Program-made: the position numbers and the translations under genes | In this document: piece by piece, positions 35,613 to 47,116 of the stretch | How the letters are laid out: every line of letters starts with the position of its first letter | Position numbering within the stretch: position 1 is the stretch's first letter | Notes under the pieces: model-generated | What the model was told of the DNA's origin: nothing | What the model saw: only the letters and a program-made list of their open reading frames with translations | The model's database searches: none | Source of the DNA: Prunus persica | Lineage: Eukaryota > Streptophyta > Magnoliopsida > Rosales > Rosaceae | NCBI RefSeq assembly: GCF_000346465.2 | Contig: NC_034010.1 | Span: forward strand, 21,804,981 to 21,868,980 | DNA: 64,000 nt | Direction of reading: 5' to 3'

Positions 35613-36254
35613 TTAAAAGATGTAAAACATTTAGGAGGGTATATCCAATTCATACTTATAAAGATTTTTTTTAAGTGAGTGACTTTCATAGAGATGACAA
35701 ATTCTTAAATACTTTCATAGAGTTGATAAAAGTCACTAGTAAATTGGCAATACTTTTGCTCTTAACAATTAGCCTTAAAAGTATAGAAAAGTCATTCATT
35801 TAATAAGCTTTTTAAAAGTTATTAACTTTTTGGATATCACCAAACTTTTAAATATTTTTTAAAAGTCATAACTGAATACCACCAAACTTTTAAATACTTT
35901 TTAAAAGTCACAATTGAATACCACTTGACTTTTATATACTCTTTAAAAGTCTAAATTGAATACCTCCAGACTTTTAAACTCTATAAAAGTCATTAAAAGT
36001 TTGAATTGGATACACCCCCCTTAAAATACCAGAAAATGCTTTGGTTAATGTAAATATTAAGAATTGAAATTATTAATTAAATGAGGATAATATGGTAAAT
36101 TAACACTTTTTCATATTAAAAAAAAATTAAAAGAAAATTCAGATAATGGATCATATTTTTATGGAACACAACTACCTATTATCTTTTTTAATAAATTTTA
36201 ATTTTTTTTAAAAAAGGCCTCTCACAGGCGCAGAAGCGCTTGCAGAGAGGCTAG
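35613..36254 (+). mobile_element. Helitron copy B, interrupted by a MITE
   Basis: The right part (36023-36254) aligns with Helitron A along its length and ends in the same hairpin (CAGGCGC-AGAA-GCGCTTG) plus CAGAGAGG and CTAG|T. The left part (AAAAGATGTAAAACATTTA) continues the alignment on the far side of the MITE at 35634-36020. The true 5' TC end is unclear because the leftmost sequence no longer matches copy A. Confidence 0.7.
35634..36020. mobile_element. MITE with TTA target duplication (PIF/Harbinger-like)
   Basis: The 387-bp element has imperfect terminal inverted repeats: left GGAGGGTATATCCAATTC, right (complement) GGGGGGTGTATCCAATTC. TTA flanks both sides (35631-35633 and 36021-36023). 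Internally it is AT-rich, with degenerate repeats of ACTTTTAAATACTTTTTAAAAGT type and no ORF. The 3-bp TTA duplication fits PIF/Harbinger (Tourist) elements. Confidence 0.7.
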
Positions 36255-37767
36255 TTATATTATACTACTCAGAAAATCATGGTGTCAGCCATGCATGATC
36301 GACAAAAGACAGAAAAGACCAAAGAGAGCAAAAATTGGCCCAATTATCTGAAAATGGATTTATTTGGAAGGAAAAAAAAAGGAGGGGAAATTCAGAACAA
36401 ATGTTAGAAGGGGTGAAGAAAGGATGAGAAAAAGTATATAGAAAATAAACAAAAAATTAAAAGAGTTTTTCATTTTCCTATCTCTCATGCCCTTTCTTTA
36501 ATTAAAAAGGAAAAATAATGTGGGCCTTTCAAATTTTCTGATATTCAGCTGACCCACGCCCAAACTCCAAACTCCACCTTCAACTTTAGCCTACTGAGTC
36601 GTTTCCAACTATTCTCGTTCATATTTCTCCATCTCTCAGCCTCACGCCACCACTAGCAAGGTAATAGCAACTCCTCCTTCGACAGCCTTTCAAATTCACT
36701 GTCTCGGTTTTCTAATAACGTAATTATATGTTTCTGTCATTTGGTTTCATTCTTCCTGATGCATATTCAATTCTCGGAAATGTACCTTGCTTTATAATTG
36801 TTGATCTTGTGCTGGGATGCCTTTCTCTGATAAGTAAATTGTACCCATGTAAAGCTTCCATTTTTCCTTGAATTACAGTCTTAAATTTGTTTCTTTTTAA
36901 TCTGCTCGCTCTTAAGAGCAATTTGGTGAAGTGGGTAGGTACTGTTCTCCTAAAATTTACTGAAAGATTTGAACTTTGGATGTGGGATTAGAAGGGTTTT
37001 GATTAAATCTGTCATCAATTGATCAATTGATTGTCTGCCAGTATTTTCTAAATAATCTGGATGAGTATTGATGGATTTTGGATGGGTTTTTGCTGGTTTT
37101 TGTAGTTAGTTTATCTTTGGAATATCTCTCAAGTGGTTTGGTAATTTTTTTTAAAAATGATGATACCGGGGGTAGTTTAAATGGGGTTTTATTAGACAAT
37201 GGAAGCCTGTGTGTCGTGGAATTCCCTTGATGCTGTAGTATTGTTAAGTCATCCAAGTTCCAAAGATGAATTCTTGTTTTAATGTTTCAGTTGTGCTTTT
37301 AATTCAATCTCCGGTATTCTTCTGAAGCGTTTGCTTATATTATCACGCAATCTTCCTCCTTTTTTTTTGTTTTGGCCAACTGATTCGCATTGGTACACTT
37401 TTGAATATTTCTTTTGTTCTAATACTTGGTTGTTATCTTGATTCCAGAATATTTTTGTCTTGTCATTTTCTGAGTTTCTATCACTAGGAAGAGCTCATAC
37501 TTTCTCTTATAACGGTTTATGAGAAATTTTTATAAATTGCCTTACATAATTTTATGTACATGTTATAGGAAAAGCGCGCCTATTACATTAGAGTTTTGTG
37601 TTTTTTCTTTCTGTTGTTATTACAAATAATTTTAATATGGAAACACCAAACAAAAACCCTAATCTTCTAAGTCAACCAAACAGCGTAGTGCATGGCTGAG
37701 TTCATCTACTGCTTTTTAGTTTATAGGTAGAAATAAATCATAGCTGGAGAACTGAAGGAAGGGAACT
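36255..37767. other. Promoter and probable 5' UTR intron of the mS23-like gene
   Basis: No coding gene. A leader-like CT-rich stretch near 36590-36660 ends in GCAAG|GTAATA. A TAG acceptor lies just before CTGGAGAACTGAAGG at about 37742, shortly upstream of the ATG. A roughly 1-kb 5' UTR intron is therefore plausible. Confidence 0.4.
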
Positions 37768-38766
37768 ATGTCGTTCATGAAAGGAGATTTACTTACAAGA
37801 ACCAGAAAGCTGGTGAAGGGCCTGGCCAAGGCGGAGCCTGTTTGGCTCAAAGCCATGGAACGGTTTGTCCCTCTCTTTCTCACCATTCTGTGATTCTTGG
37901 AATCATTTTCTTATATTTTTTATTTAATTTTTGAAAACATAATGTTTTGGGAATTTCTCAGGGTACCGCCTGTAACATTTCCTCGGGCAGATGCAATTCA
38001 GAAAATCACTCTCCCAGAGGATGTCTACATAAAGAAGTTTTTCCAAAAGCATCCAGATTCCAAACATGAGGATGCCATCAAGTATGGTTTATCTTTGTTT
38101 TTTGTTGCAGTACTCGGTGTTCATGTTCCTCTTCATTTCATGTGCTATCAGTCTCTCAGTGTGTGAGCAAATGAGTTCTGGTCTCATTACAAATGGGGTG
38201 TTTTCATAATTTATCCTTGGCAGACAAACGTGATTAGTATTTCAGAATTGAATATGTTGTGTGAATCAGAAAGACATATTAACTTGTTATCAGAAAACAC
38301 ACGACATATTAACATAGCAATTATGTTTGAACAGGTTTTCTGCTTTTGATCCTCCTCCAGCCCGTATATTTGGTTTGAGGGTGCTTGAGTTGAAAGAGCA
38401 AGGGGTTTCTGAGCAGGAGGCAATGGCAGTAGCTGATGTATGTATTCACGTTTCCTGTGCCTGAAATATATGCGCTTTCTAAGTTGTTTCTAACTGTTTT
38501 TTCATGTCATCTTCTAGATGGAATACCGTATGGAGAGAAAAGGAAAGAAAATGGCATATTCTCGCTTGAAGAAAATTGCACGCCTTCAAGGGAAGAAGCC
38601 TCCTCCCAACCCATATCCCAGTGCCATCAAGGAGATACAAGCTGAGGAAAAGAAGTATGTTCGCGACCGTTTTTTCAATCCCAGGATTAGGCAAATTTTG
38701 AGGAAATTGCAAGAGGAGCATGCAGCCGAGAGGCAGGACGGACTCCGAGGGGAAGGAGGTTCCTAG
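37768..38766 (+). CDS. Mitochondrial small-subunit ribosomal protein mS23-like
   Basis: Exons: 37768-37862, 37962-38081, 38335-38437, 38518-38766, all GT-AG, 188 aa. The protein starts MSFMKGDLLTRTRKLVKGLA and contains VPPVTFPRADAIQKITLPED, YIKKFFQKHPDSKHEDAIKF and FDPPPARIFGLRVLELKEQG. These are typical of the plant homologues of mitoribosomal mS23/Rsm25 as I remember them. The C-terminal half is strongly basic and helical, suited to RNA or ribosome binding (RLQGKKPPPNPYPSAIKEIQ). No cleavable presequence is obvious. The expected role is assembly into the mitochondrial small ribosomal subunit. The family name is less certain than the gene model. Confidence 0.75.
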
Positions 38767-41288
38767 TAACTTGCCATCCTTTAATAATAATTTTGGTTAG
38801 TTAGCCTCCCGAGATTTGTTATATTGACTTTAGCTTTTGATCAGGTATTAGACAAGTGTGTTGAAAAGTATTCTTTTCAAATATTTTTCTTTCATACCCT
38901 TTTCTCGAAGGTTAGAGAAATGCTATACATTTGTGAAATTGGCATTATATGGAGGTTACACTATGTGCCTAACCGTGCGTGTTCAACTCTTTACCTAACC
39001 CCTACTCAACAATACATATTGCAAGCGTTTGGATTTGGAAGGTTTAACCTCTTGGTTTAGTGGTTTGATATGAGTCTACTTTTTCAAGACCCATTGCTTT
39101 CCAAGCCAATTTGCAGTATGCAGGTATACAATAAAGGACAATGTAGAACACATCACTAATAGTAGCAGTGCTCATGGCTAGTGAGAAACGCTTGTTACAT
39201 ATTATGATTGCTATCACCGTTTCACACAAGTTTTTCTGCATGGCCAGTAGATATTGTGGTTTACAATGTGTTCAAGAGGTGGGTTCAATTCAATCCAACA
39301 TCTCTCATTTAGTGAGAGCTAATTGGCTAGGCTGGCCGGCAATGACATACAGAGTTCAACTAGTATTTAATGTGCCTATTGAATGTATGCATTTCCAGGT
39401 AAAAGGCTTCTCAGCCTTCCATAAACTCTTTTGTCACAGCTTTGAAAGATTTGACTTGAAATTTATTGTAAGGGGGTCCATTGTATCCTATCAACAAATC
39501 TATCATTTCACAGACTGAATCCCCGACAGAAACTACTGTTTTTAACCGTCATGATGTCAAACGAATTTACAGTCGACAATTGAGCATGGCGAATATGGTG
39601 AAAGGAGAACAAACTAACTAATAAACTTGTGAGAGCTTGTATGCTTACATTTTGTTCGTGGACGACTTTCAATCGTTAACGCAAAGTGAAATTTACATGC
39701 ATTAACGAGTGTGCAACTGTCGGTTGTTGTGTGCATTAATCGGTCTCAAAAGTCATCTCTGCGGTTGATTATGATTAAGGTGTAGATGTGATAACTGTAT
39801 TTGATATTAAAGGACTAAAAAAAAAAGAATTGTTTATAGTCAGAGAACCTGGGTTCTGTCAACATCTGCCTTAATCAATTCCCACCAAGAAATGCAGCTG
39901 ATCGTAAGTTTGTTTCATGTATTCATAGAATAGATAGCTAAATAATGTTTTCTTATACTTAAATCTAAAATTGGAAATTTTCTAGGCGACCAAACAAGTC
40001 CCAACACTAATTTCTTGCACGTAATCTGAAAGTTGAAACACAAATTTAGATAAGATAGCTGCAATTGTCTAGGCCTACACCAGATGAAAGTATGGCCACC
40101 AATAAAAGTAGTGATAAAGTCATTTAACTCTTCAAGGCTCCAACTACTCCAACCAACCCCCCATAGAAATTATTATCTACTTTGCTCGGAAGATGATCTA
40201 ACCTCCAACCAGTCCCCAACGTCCCCTGCCTTCATGTATTGAAGTTTTGCTACAATTTTCTTCACCGCAAATCAGTCTTGCAATTTTCAAATGACAAAGT
40301 CTAAGTGATGGAGAAAAACTTCCTTGTCCTTATCGGTATACAAGTATGTTTTTATCTTTCTCGTCACGTAATTACGTCATGTAAATGTTTTTCTGAAAAA
40401 TCAACCCAGATAACACAGTCCAAACATTAATGCTGCATATGTGATTTATATAAGTTATAACACAACTTTTTTTTTTTCACGTTAAAGAATGAACCAAATT
40501 AAATCCAGCCCAATTATTCCAAACATCCAGTCTCATGGCCATTTTCTGGTGAGACTGTTTAATGCTCACTTTGAATTCGACCTGCTTGGTTTGAACAATT
40601 AATTCATCCTTGCAGTCAGCTGTAGGTGAGTTATTGTATCGACAATTGGAATAATTACTAATTACCATCACTGAAATGTCTGATATATAATTGTATGTTA
40701 TTAGATTGTTACTATTTATACCACATTTACGGTTTATATTACCGATAACCTTTTTAATAAAGATAAATCCTATATATACTATTATGCGAGTATTGCACGT
40801 GATTCATCTAGCACATGAAAAAGATGAAAGCGATGGGTGTACCATCTTTTACCCCTACAGAGATAATAAACAACTAATTGGCTGAATATCCGTACTTACG
40901 AATTACAGTTTCATATTTATATTTATAAAAAAAAAAGTATTTTTCGTGCGTATATATGTTAAACTGTAATTTGCACGTAAAAAGAATCCAAGCAATGTTT
41001 ATTAAATTATGCAAATAATTAAATAAATGGGAATTTTATGTAGACCCATGACCCATCAATGTGCAATATTCTCATGCACATTTTCAACCCCAACCACATT
41101 TCCAGCCAAAACAAGAAAAATACTTCCCTGCGTTAATTAATTTGTAGACCCAGCAAGCAGGGACATCACGGTAATTTCAACCCCAACTCCCTCATTTAAA
41201 ACCCCCGCCTTCAATCTCACACCATCCCTCGCTCAAAAAGCAGACGCAGAGAGAGAGAAAAGAAAGAGAGGCTTCAGTTTCCCAAAAG
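38767..41288. other. Intergenic DNA and GPAT promoter
   Basis: About 2.5 kb, mostly AT-rich, with no supported ORF. Near the right end a TTTAAA (41194-41199) about 90 bp before the ATG may serve as TATA box, followed by a GA-rich leader. Confidence 0.5.
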
Positions 41289-43648
41289 ATGTCGTCGCAG
41301 AAGCAACGGCGGAGCTTCCCGTCCATTACGGCGTGCGACACAAGCGAAACGGCGTCGTACGAGTCGATCGCGGCCGACCTCGACGGCACGCTCCTCATCT
41401 CCCGGAGCTCGTTCCCTTACTTCATGCTCGTCGCCATTGAAGCCGGCAGTCTCCTCCGAGGCCTCGTCCTCCTCCTCTCCCTCCCTCTCATCATCATCTC
41501 CTACTTCTTCTTCTCCGAAGCCCTCGGCATCCAAATCCTCATCTTCATCTCCTTTTCAGGCCTCAAAATCCGCGACATCGAGCTCGCCTCCCGCGCCGTC
41601 CTCCCCCGGTACACAAAAATCAAATAAAAAGCAATTTCATTTGAAAATAAACATTTAAATTTGACATTTTTTATTTAATTTTTTGAATTGATCAGGTTTT
41701 ATGCCGCGGACGTGAGGGCGGAGAGTTTCGAGGTGTTTGACAAGTGCAAGAGGAAGGTGGTGGTGACTGCGAATCCGACGGTGATGGTGGAGCCGTTCGT
41801 GAAGGATTTTTTGGGCGGCGATAAGGTGCTGGGCACGGAGATCGAGGTGAACCCCAAGACGAAGAAGGCTACCGGGTTTGTGAAGAAGCCGGGGGTTTTA
41901 GTTGGGAAATTGAAGCGTTTGGCGGTTCTGAAGGAGTTCGGCGACGAAGTTCCGGATCTTGGGATTGGAGATCGGAGCTCCGACCATGATTACATGTCAC
42001 TTTGCAAGGTCAGTACTAGCACTTCTGCTACTTCACATTTTTGCTTACTTATTTCATTTATTTTGGTTTTTTTTTTTCCTTTCTAATTTGTTATAGTAAA
42101 AGCATGGGACCCACATAATTTAACTTCCCCAACTACTTGCCTGCTAAAATTGTATGTTGTCCATTCAATGGAATTGTGAATCTGTGATGGTAAGGAAAGG
42201 AAATCATTAAGTCCATTATTGTTAATGCATAATTTGGAAATGCAACCATTAAATGATCATAACCTACTGCATCTCCTTTAAACATTTTAAGCAAGGAATC
42301 TTATCGTCAAGTCTAAAAAAGAATAATAATAAAACTTAGTTACAAGTATGCCTATATACCATGTTGAATTCATTGCGGATAATTATTCTAAGACATTTGA
42401 AACTTGTTCCATAATTATGATCAGATATCTATTCAGCAAATTTATAATAAGCTAATATGGTTTTTTAATTCTTTGGCTAAAAAGGAGCAGTTGAATGATA
42501 ATGCTTATATTTGGTTTCATTATCTTCATTTTGATACGAGCTTTCGTGTTAAGTTTGATTTGTATTGTTGTAAGATCTGTCACGACTGTGTATTACTTTT
42601 TGAGTTTAAAAAATATATTGCATTTTAATTAAATTATATCATAAATACCATGTGCTGGTTGGTGGAATTTATATCTGATTTTAATTTGAAATAAGATTGG
42701 CTCCTTTAATTTATTCAGCTGTTTCATGTGAATTTTTGCTGACTCTGGTGTGGCTAATCAAATGTTGGGCAGGAGGGCTACATGGTGCACCCAAGCAAAT
42801 CAGCCCGTCCAGTCTCCAAAAACCGTCTCAAGAGCCAAATAATTTTCCATGATGGACGCCTAGTGCAGCGCCCGGACCCACTCAACGCCATCCTAACGTA
42901 TCTCTGGCTGCCATTTGGCTTCATCCTGTGTATAATGCGTGTGTACATCAACCTCCCTCTCCCCGAGCGCATCGTAACGTACACCTACGCAATGCTGGGG
43001 ATCAAGCTCGTGATCCGCGGCAACCGGCCCCCACCGCCCTCTCCCGGTACCCCCGGCAACCTCTACGTGTGCAATCACCGTACAGCGCTCGACCCGATCA
43101 TCATCGCCATTGCGCTCGGACGCAAAGTCTCGTGTGTGTCGTACAGCGTAAGCCGGCTCTCGAGGTTTCTCTCGCCAATCCCAACCATTGCTTTGACCCG
43201 CGATCGTGAGGCTGACGCTGCCCGCTTATCAGCGCTTCTCCAGAAGGGAGACCTCGTGGTGTGCCCTGAGGGCACCACGTGTCGCGAGCCCTTCTTGCTG
43301 CGATTCAGTGCTCTGTTCGCAGAGATGAGCGATAGGATCGTTCCCGTGGCGGTCAACTGCAAGCAGAACATGTTCTACGGGACCACGGTGCGCGGGGTCA
43401 AGTTCTGGGACCCGTATTTCTTCTTCATGAACCCGAGGCCCACTTACGAGGCGACGTTTCTGGACCGGTTGCCGAGCGACATGTCGTGCAAGGCTGGGAA
43501 GTCGGCGATTGAGGTGGCGAATTATGTGCAGAAGGTGTTGGGCGATGTGCTGGGGTTTGAGCGCACGGGATTGACGAGGAAGGACAAGTATTTGTTGCTG
43601 GGAGGGAATGATGGCAAGGTGGAGTCTATGTACAATGCAAAGAAGTGA
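41289..43648 (+). CDS. GPAT4: Glycerol-3-phosphate sn-2-acyltransferase/phosphatase, GPAT4/8 type
   Basis: Land-plant GPAT that transfers omega-oxidised fatty acyl groups from CoA to the sn-2 position of glycerol-3-phosphate and dephosphorylates the product to 2-monoacylglycerol, a cutin precursor; it acts at the ER. Exons: 41289-41608, 41696-42008, 42773-43648; 502 aa. The N-terminal HAD-like phosphatase domain keeps its catalytic motifs: DLDGT (D30, D32) and GDRSSD (198-203). Membrane segments lie near 42-90 and 250-275. The acyltransferase domain has NHRTALD (H313, D318) and PEGTTCREP (376-384). The end GGNDGKVES and the middle [20 protein letters not shown] match GPAT4/8 rather than GPAT6 or the phosphatase-dead GPAT5/7 group, from memory. 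The first exon is notably GC-rich. Confidence 0.93.
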
Positions 43649-43999
43649 AGGTGCGTGATGTGGGAGGGTATTTTGGTCATTTGCAGTGATAGGAGAAGAG
43701 ATAATGTGTTCAGAAGGGTATATTGGTCTAAGTATAGAGAAGTTTTATGTGAATTTGGATAATGTGATTGATTAAGTCTCCATCCATATGAAGTTGTTTC
43801 TTGTTGTTATGTTAATCTATTATAATATTTAATATTTATATTCCTCCGGGCTGTTTTATTTTACGTTGGAGAGAAAATATTGGTCCAGTATTCGGGATAT
43901 CCACAGGAGGAGGACTTAGATCGAGAATCCCAAGCCACTAGTATGCCTCGAAACCAGTTTGATGTTCCTGCTGGTATCTCAACAGGTTGTGGGATAAGC
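43649..43999. other. GPAT 3' UTR and spacer
   Basis: The left half is 3' UTR. Beyond about 43880 the minus strand is open in pieces that may extend the gag-like relic (see 44000-44275). Confidence 0.4.
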
Positions 44000-44275
44000 T
44001 TAGCCTCTCTTGGGCTGTTGTTTCCTCGGCGTGGTGAAGCCGTTGCTCGCTCGACCATAAGTTTCCTGCCAACTTTGGAAAGCCTTAGCTTGGTTATCCA
44101 TTTTTTCTAGCATATGGATCATTAGCTGTTCCAATGATGGTTGTTTAGGCTGTGCTGCCTGAACATCTTCAACTTCAATTTCATCAGCAGCAGCAGCATT
44201 GGTTTCGTTGGAAAGATTCATTGGTGGGGGAGAACTGTCTTTCAAATAGAGTTTCCTGCGAGTTTTATTGACCAT
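44000..44275 (-). pseudogene. Possible retrotransposon gag N-terminus relic
   Basis: A 91-aa minus-strand ORF begins MVNKTRRKLYLKDSSPPPMN and contains a gag-like helical stretch (PSLEQLMIHMLEKMDNQAKA). On the minus strand upstream of it, 44276-44600 has LTR-like features: TATTTAAAG near 44575, then a leader with a GATTAAAAGAAAAGATCACA tract. No LTR pair or pol was found, so this would be a fragment. Confidence is low; it could be a chance ORF. Confidence 0.3.
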
Positions 44276-45105
44276 ACAAGATTAGTCCCACTAGGCATGC
44301 TAGAAATATGATAGTCGGGTTTTTGAACATTGTGATGCCCCTGGCAGCTAGCAGGCTGTACTTTAGCAACTATCGGCTTTGCTTGCGTGTCAAGGAAATG
44401 GATTAAAAGAGACCTGGGCCTGAGATGGGCTCAGAGACTATTCCTTGGGGGATTGCGATAGACTTGCCACTACTAGTGATACTCTTCTAGTAGAAAGTGT
44501 TTATGCTGTGGATGTATTGCGTTCTTGTGATCTTTTCTTTTAATCAAAGCTACTGTGCTCTAAAGAGGGGAATTTGGCTTTAAATAGGTTCTTTTCTATG
44601 CCTCAATGAAGACGACTTTCATATCTCAATTATGATGGAATAAAACGCATGATGGATGGTGGTTTAACCCGTCATCGGGCAGAGAATTCAATAACAGCTT
44701 TTTGTATATAAACTGTCCGATGGACATAGTACATTAGTACATTTACCAGTAACCAAATACGTGCTCAAAAAGACTGAAATGAACTTAAGTGCAATAAAAT
44801 AGGGTCCAACAGAAAAGTATGAATCAAAAGAGAAGAGCATAGAAAAGCATAAACGAAATCAAACAAGAATGTTCCATCGACATATCATAGTTTTTGCATC
44901 ACATATAGCAATCATCATTGAGCATATGATTTAATATGATAGTCCAAGAAAGTACTTTCTCATATTCTTTTGTTTATGATTTGGCGGTTTTCTAGTTCAC
45001 ATTTGAATGAAGAACAAACCATTTAAAACCTTTGTTAATTAAGTGAGAGTGTATCATCTGCATTTATTCTCAACAGACCAGAAAATAGCTGTAACTACAT
45101 TACAT
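44276..45105. other. Intergenic DNA, possible LTR remnant at left
   Basis: Apart from the possible minus-strand LTR remnant up to about 44600, nothing recognisable is seen. Confidence 0.35.
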
Positions 45106-45438
45106 TCAGCTCATACAGATTTTCGAAGATTTTGGTTGTGTTCCGACAAGGAATGAGAGAGAGAAAGACGGGGCGACTGGGGTGCTGGGTTGGTTGAGTA
45201 GGAGGTTGGGTTTTGGGTGGCGCGTGGTGGCTGTTGTGGCTTTTCCGTCTGGGGTGGGAAGGTTCTCGCCGTTGTGGTCGAACATGTCGTGGCATTTGAC
45301 GACTTTGGGGTTGTCGACATCGTGGAAGATTTCGATCTCGCTGCAGATTTGGTTGTCGACCCGGTTCCTTGTAGACGATGCTTTCGGTTCCGATCCGAGT
45401 CGAAAACCGTGACCCACCTTCTCACCTCTGAGAAGCAA
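45106..45438 (-). pseudogene. MAP kinase kinase (MKK4/5-type) gene fragment
   Basis: A 110-aa minus-strand ORF contains one strongly kinase-like stretch at about 45265-45351: QICSEIEIFHDVDNP followed by KVVKCHDMFDHNGE. This matches the helix-C to beta-4/5 region of plant MKK4/MKK5. Neither the glycine loop, the VAIK lysine region nor any downstream catalytic motif is present. The flanks are Pro/Thr-rich and may derive from the Pro-rich N-terminus in a shuffled order. The stretch is GC-rich in AT-rich surroundings. I read it as a small relic of a host kinase gene, not a working gene. Confidence 0.65.
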
Positions 45439-47116
45439 CGGATAGACAAGGTGATGGGGTTAGGCTACCAGGGATTAACTTGAATCTTCAGCTATTCATC
45501 ACTTTTTCTTATTTTTAGGACTCAAAATGTTGTCCACTGATCACATTCACAAATTCATTTGTCATGTATAAAAATTGATTTCCACGAGTCTTCTTGTGCA
45601 TTAATCCCAAAATGAATGAACTTCTTATATTCATACCCAACAAAAAATAAAAAATAAAAGAAGAAAAATGCGATTACCTGATATTAAGACCTTCAAAATT
45701 TAGTCAATTATTGAAGTCTCAATTCAATTTATGGGCACTTGCATCTTGAAAATTAGTGGGCACTTGCGTCTTAAGTTCTAGAAGTAGCAGATGAATGATA
45801 TATGCAGTCCTCTTTTTTCATGTTTTGTGTTGAATAAATTCATGTGTGAATATGTGAAACATGTTACAAAGTGACACACTTATATTTTGCATTATAAAAT
45901 CCCAATTCTTTTTTCTCAAAGTTGTGCTTTTGGTGGAAACAAAGAGTCCAAGTCTTTAAAGTCAAGTCATCAATACTTACACTACGACATAATAATTAAA
46001 AATTATTATGTTGATTTTGAATTAAGACCCATGTTCTGATTTTGATTTGGATTTTAAAAAAAATTTAATATGAAAAAAAAACTAATTTACTATATTATTC
46101 TTATTTATTGAAAAATTTAATTGCTTAATAAATTCTTTAATCAAGGAAAATTTTTAGTATTTTGAATGTTTCACTATTATCTATCTTTGCCATTTTCTAG
46201 ATATGTCGATAAATATGATCAATTCATTTTAAGGGGGCACTTTCCTTTGATAGAATTTTCAAGTCAAAATCTCATTGAAAATTTGAAAAGCACAAATTAC
46301 ATAATAAAGCATTTAGTCCTCAATTCAAATATGATACATTCGTAACACTCGTGTTGACATTGATTTAATGCGAGGGTGACATGTCTTATTTACATGGGCG
46401 TTGTATGTACATTTCAGTTTCATTCATGGCTAGTCGAACCTATTATTCATTGAAGCATCGATGATGGAAAACAGAAGCCAGCTGATTCTGGCCTTTGATA
46501 ATTCTAACTTCATTTATCCATGGTAGACATTGGGGGTGTACTCATATTTCTCTAGTTTATTTAAAATTTAGTTTGAAATTTAGCAATCTTGATTTCAATT
46601 TACCATTCATGGTTTCAATTCACTTTCTTCTGTAAATTTGGTTTGAAATTTTCTCGTTGGACCATGTGACATGTTTTGTTATCGACACTTCCCCTAGTTT
46701 CTTTTTCATCTCCCCAATTCACCTTTTCGCATTTTCATGTGTTTTATAAAATTTCGGCTACCGACAGAGAAAAGATCAAGCCACTTTTCCTAATACTTAT
46801 CATTCTTTGTTGTTCTAGGAAAGCAAACAGCAAACAGCAAACAGCAAACAGGGTTGAAAACAGAGGCATGCACACCATGCGTAGACAAAAAGTCGGTGTT
46901 ACATTACAATGGCTCACTATCATCAGCTGTTGTTGGAAGGCAAATCACCATCTCAAGTCCAAGTCAATTACATGCATACTATTCTTCGTAAGACTTTGTT
47001 ATTTTTCCCCCTATATCTTTGACATTATATTGCATTCATAAACGCTAAATAGTTGTGCCTCTTGATTGAATCGTGTTGATCTCGCATTTGAATCTATTAA
47101 CATGCAGGGTCATGGG
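45439..47116. other. AT-rich intergenic DNA before the LRR gene
   Basis: No supported gene. An ORF at 46676-47041 has no recognisable domain. Four tandem AGCAAAC heptamers lie at about 46822-46851. The LRR gene promoter or an upstream leader exon probably lies in the last few hundred bases, since a CAG acceptor-like site directly precedes GGTCATGGG at 47108. Confidence 0.45.
46822..46851. repeat. Tandem AGCAAAC heptamers
   Basis: Four consecutive copies of the heptamer. Confidence 0.85.

Noticed and set aside
41274..41534. Acidic minus-strand ORF over GPAT exon 1
   Set aside because: Complement of a Ser/Leu-rich GC-rich coding exon; a shadow.
46909..47041. Upstream coding exon (MAHYHQLLLEGK...) of the LRR gene
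   Set aside because: A donor-like CGTAAGA exists, but joining it to the acceptor at 47107 gives the wrong phase.
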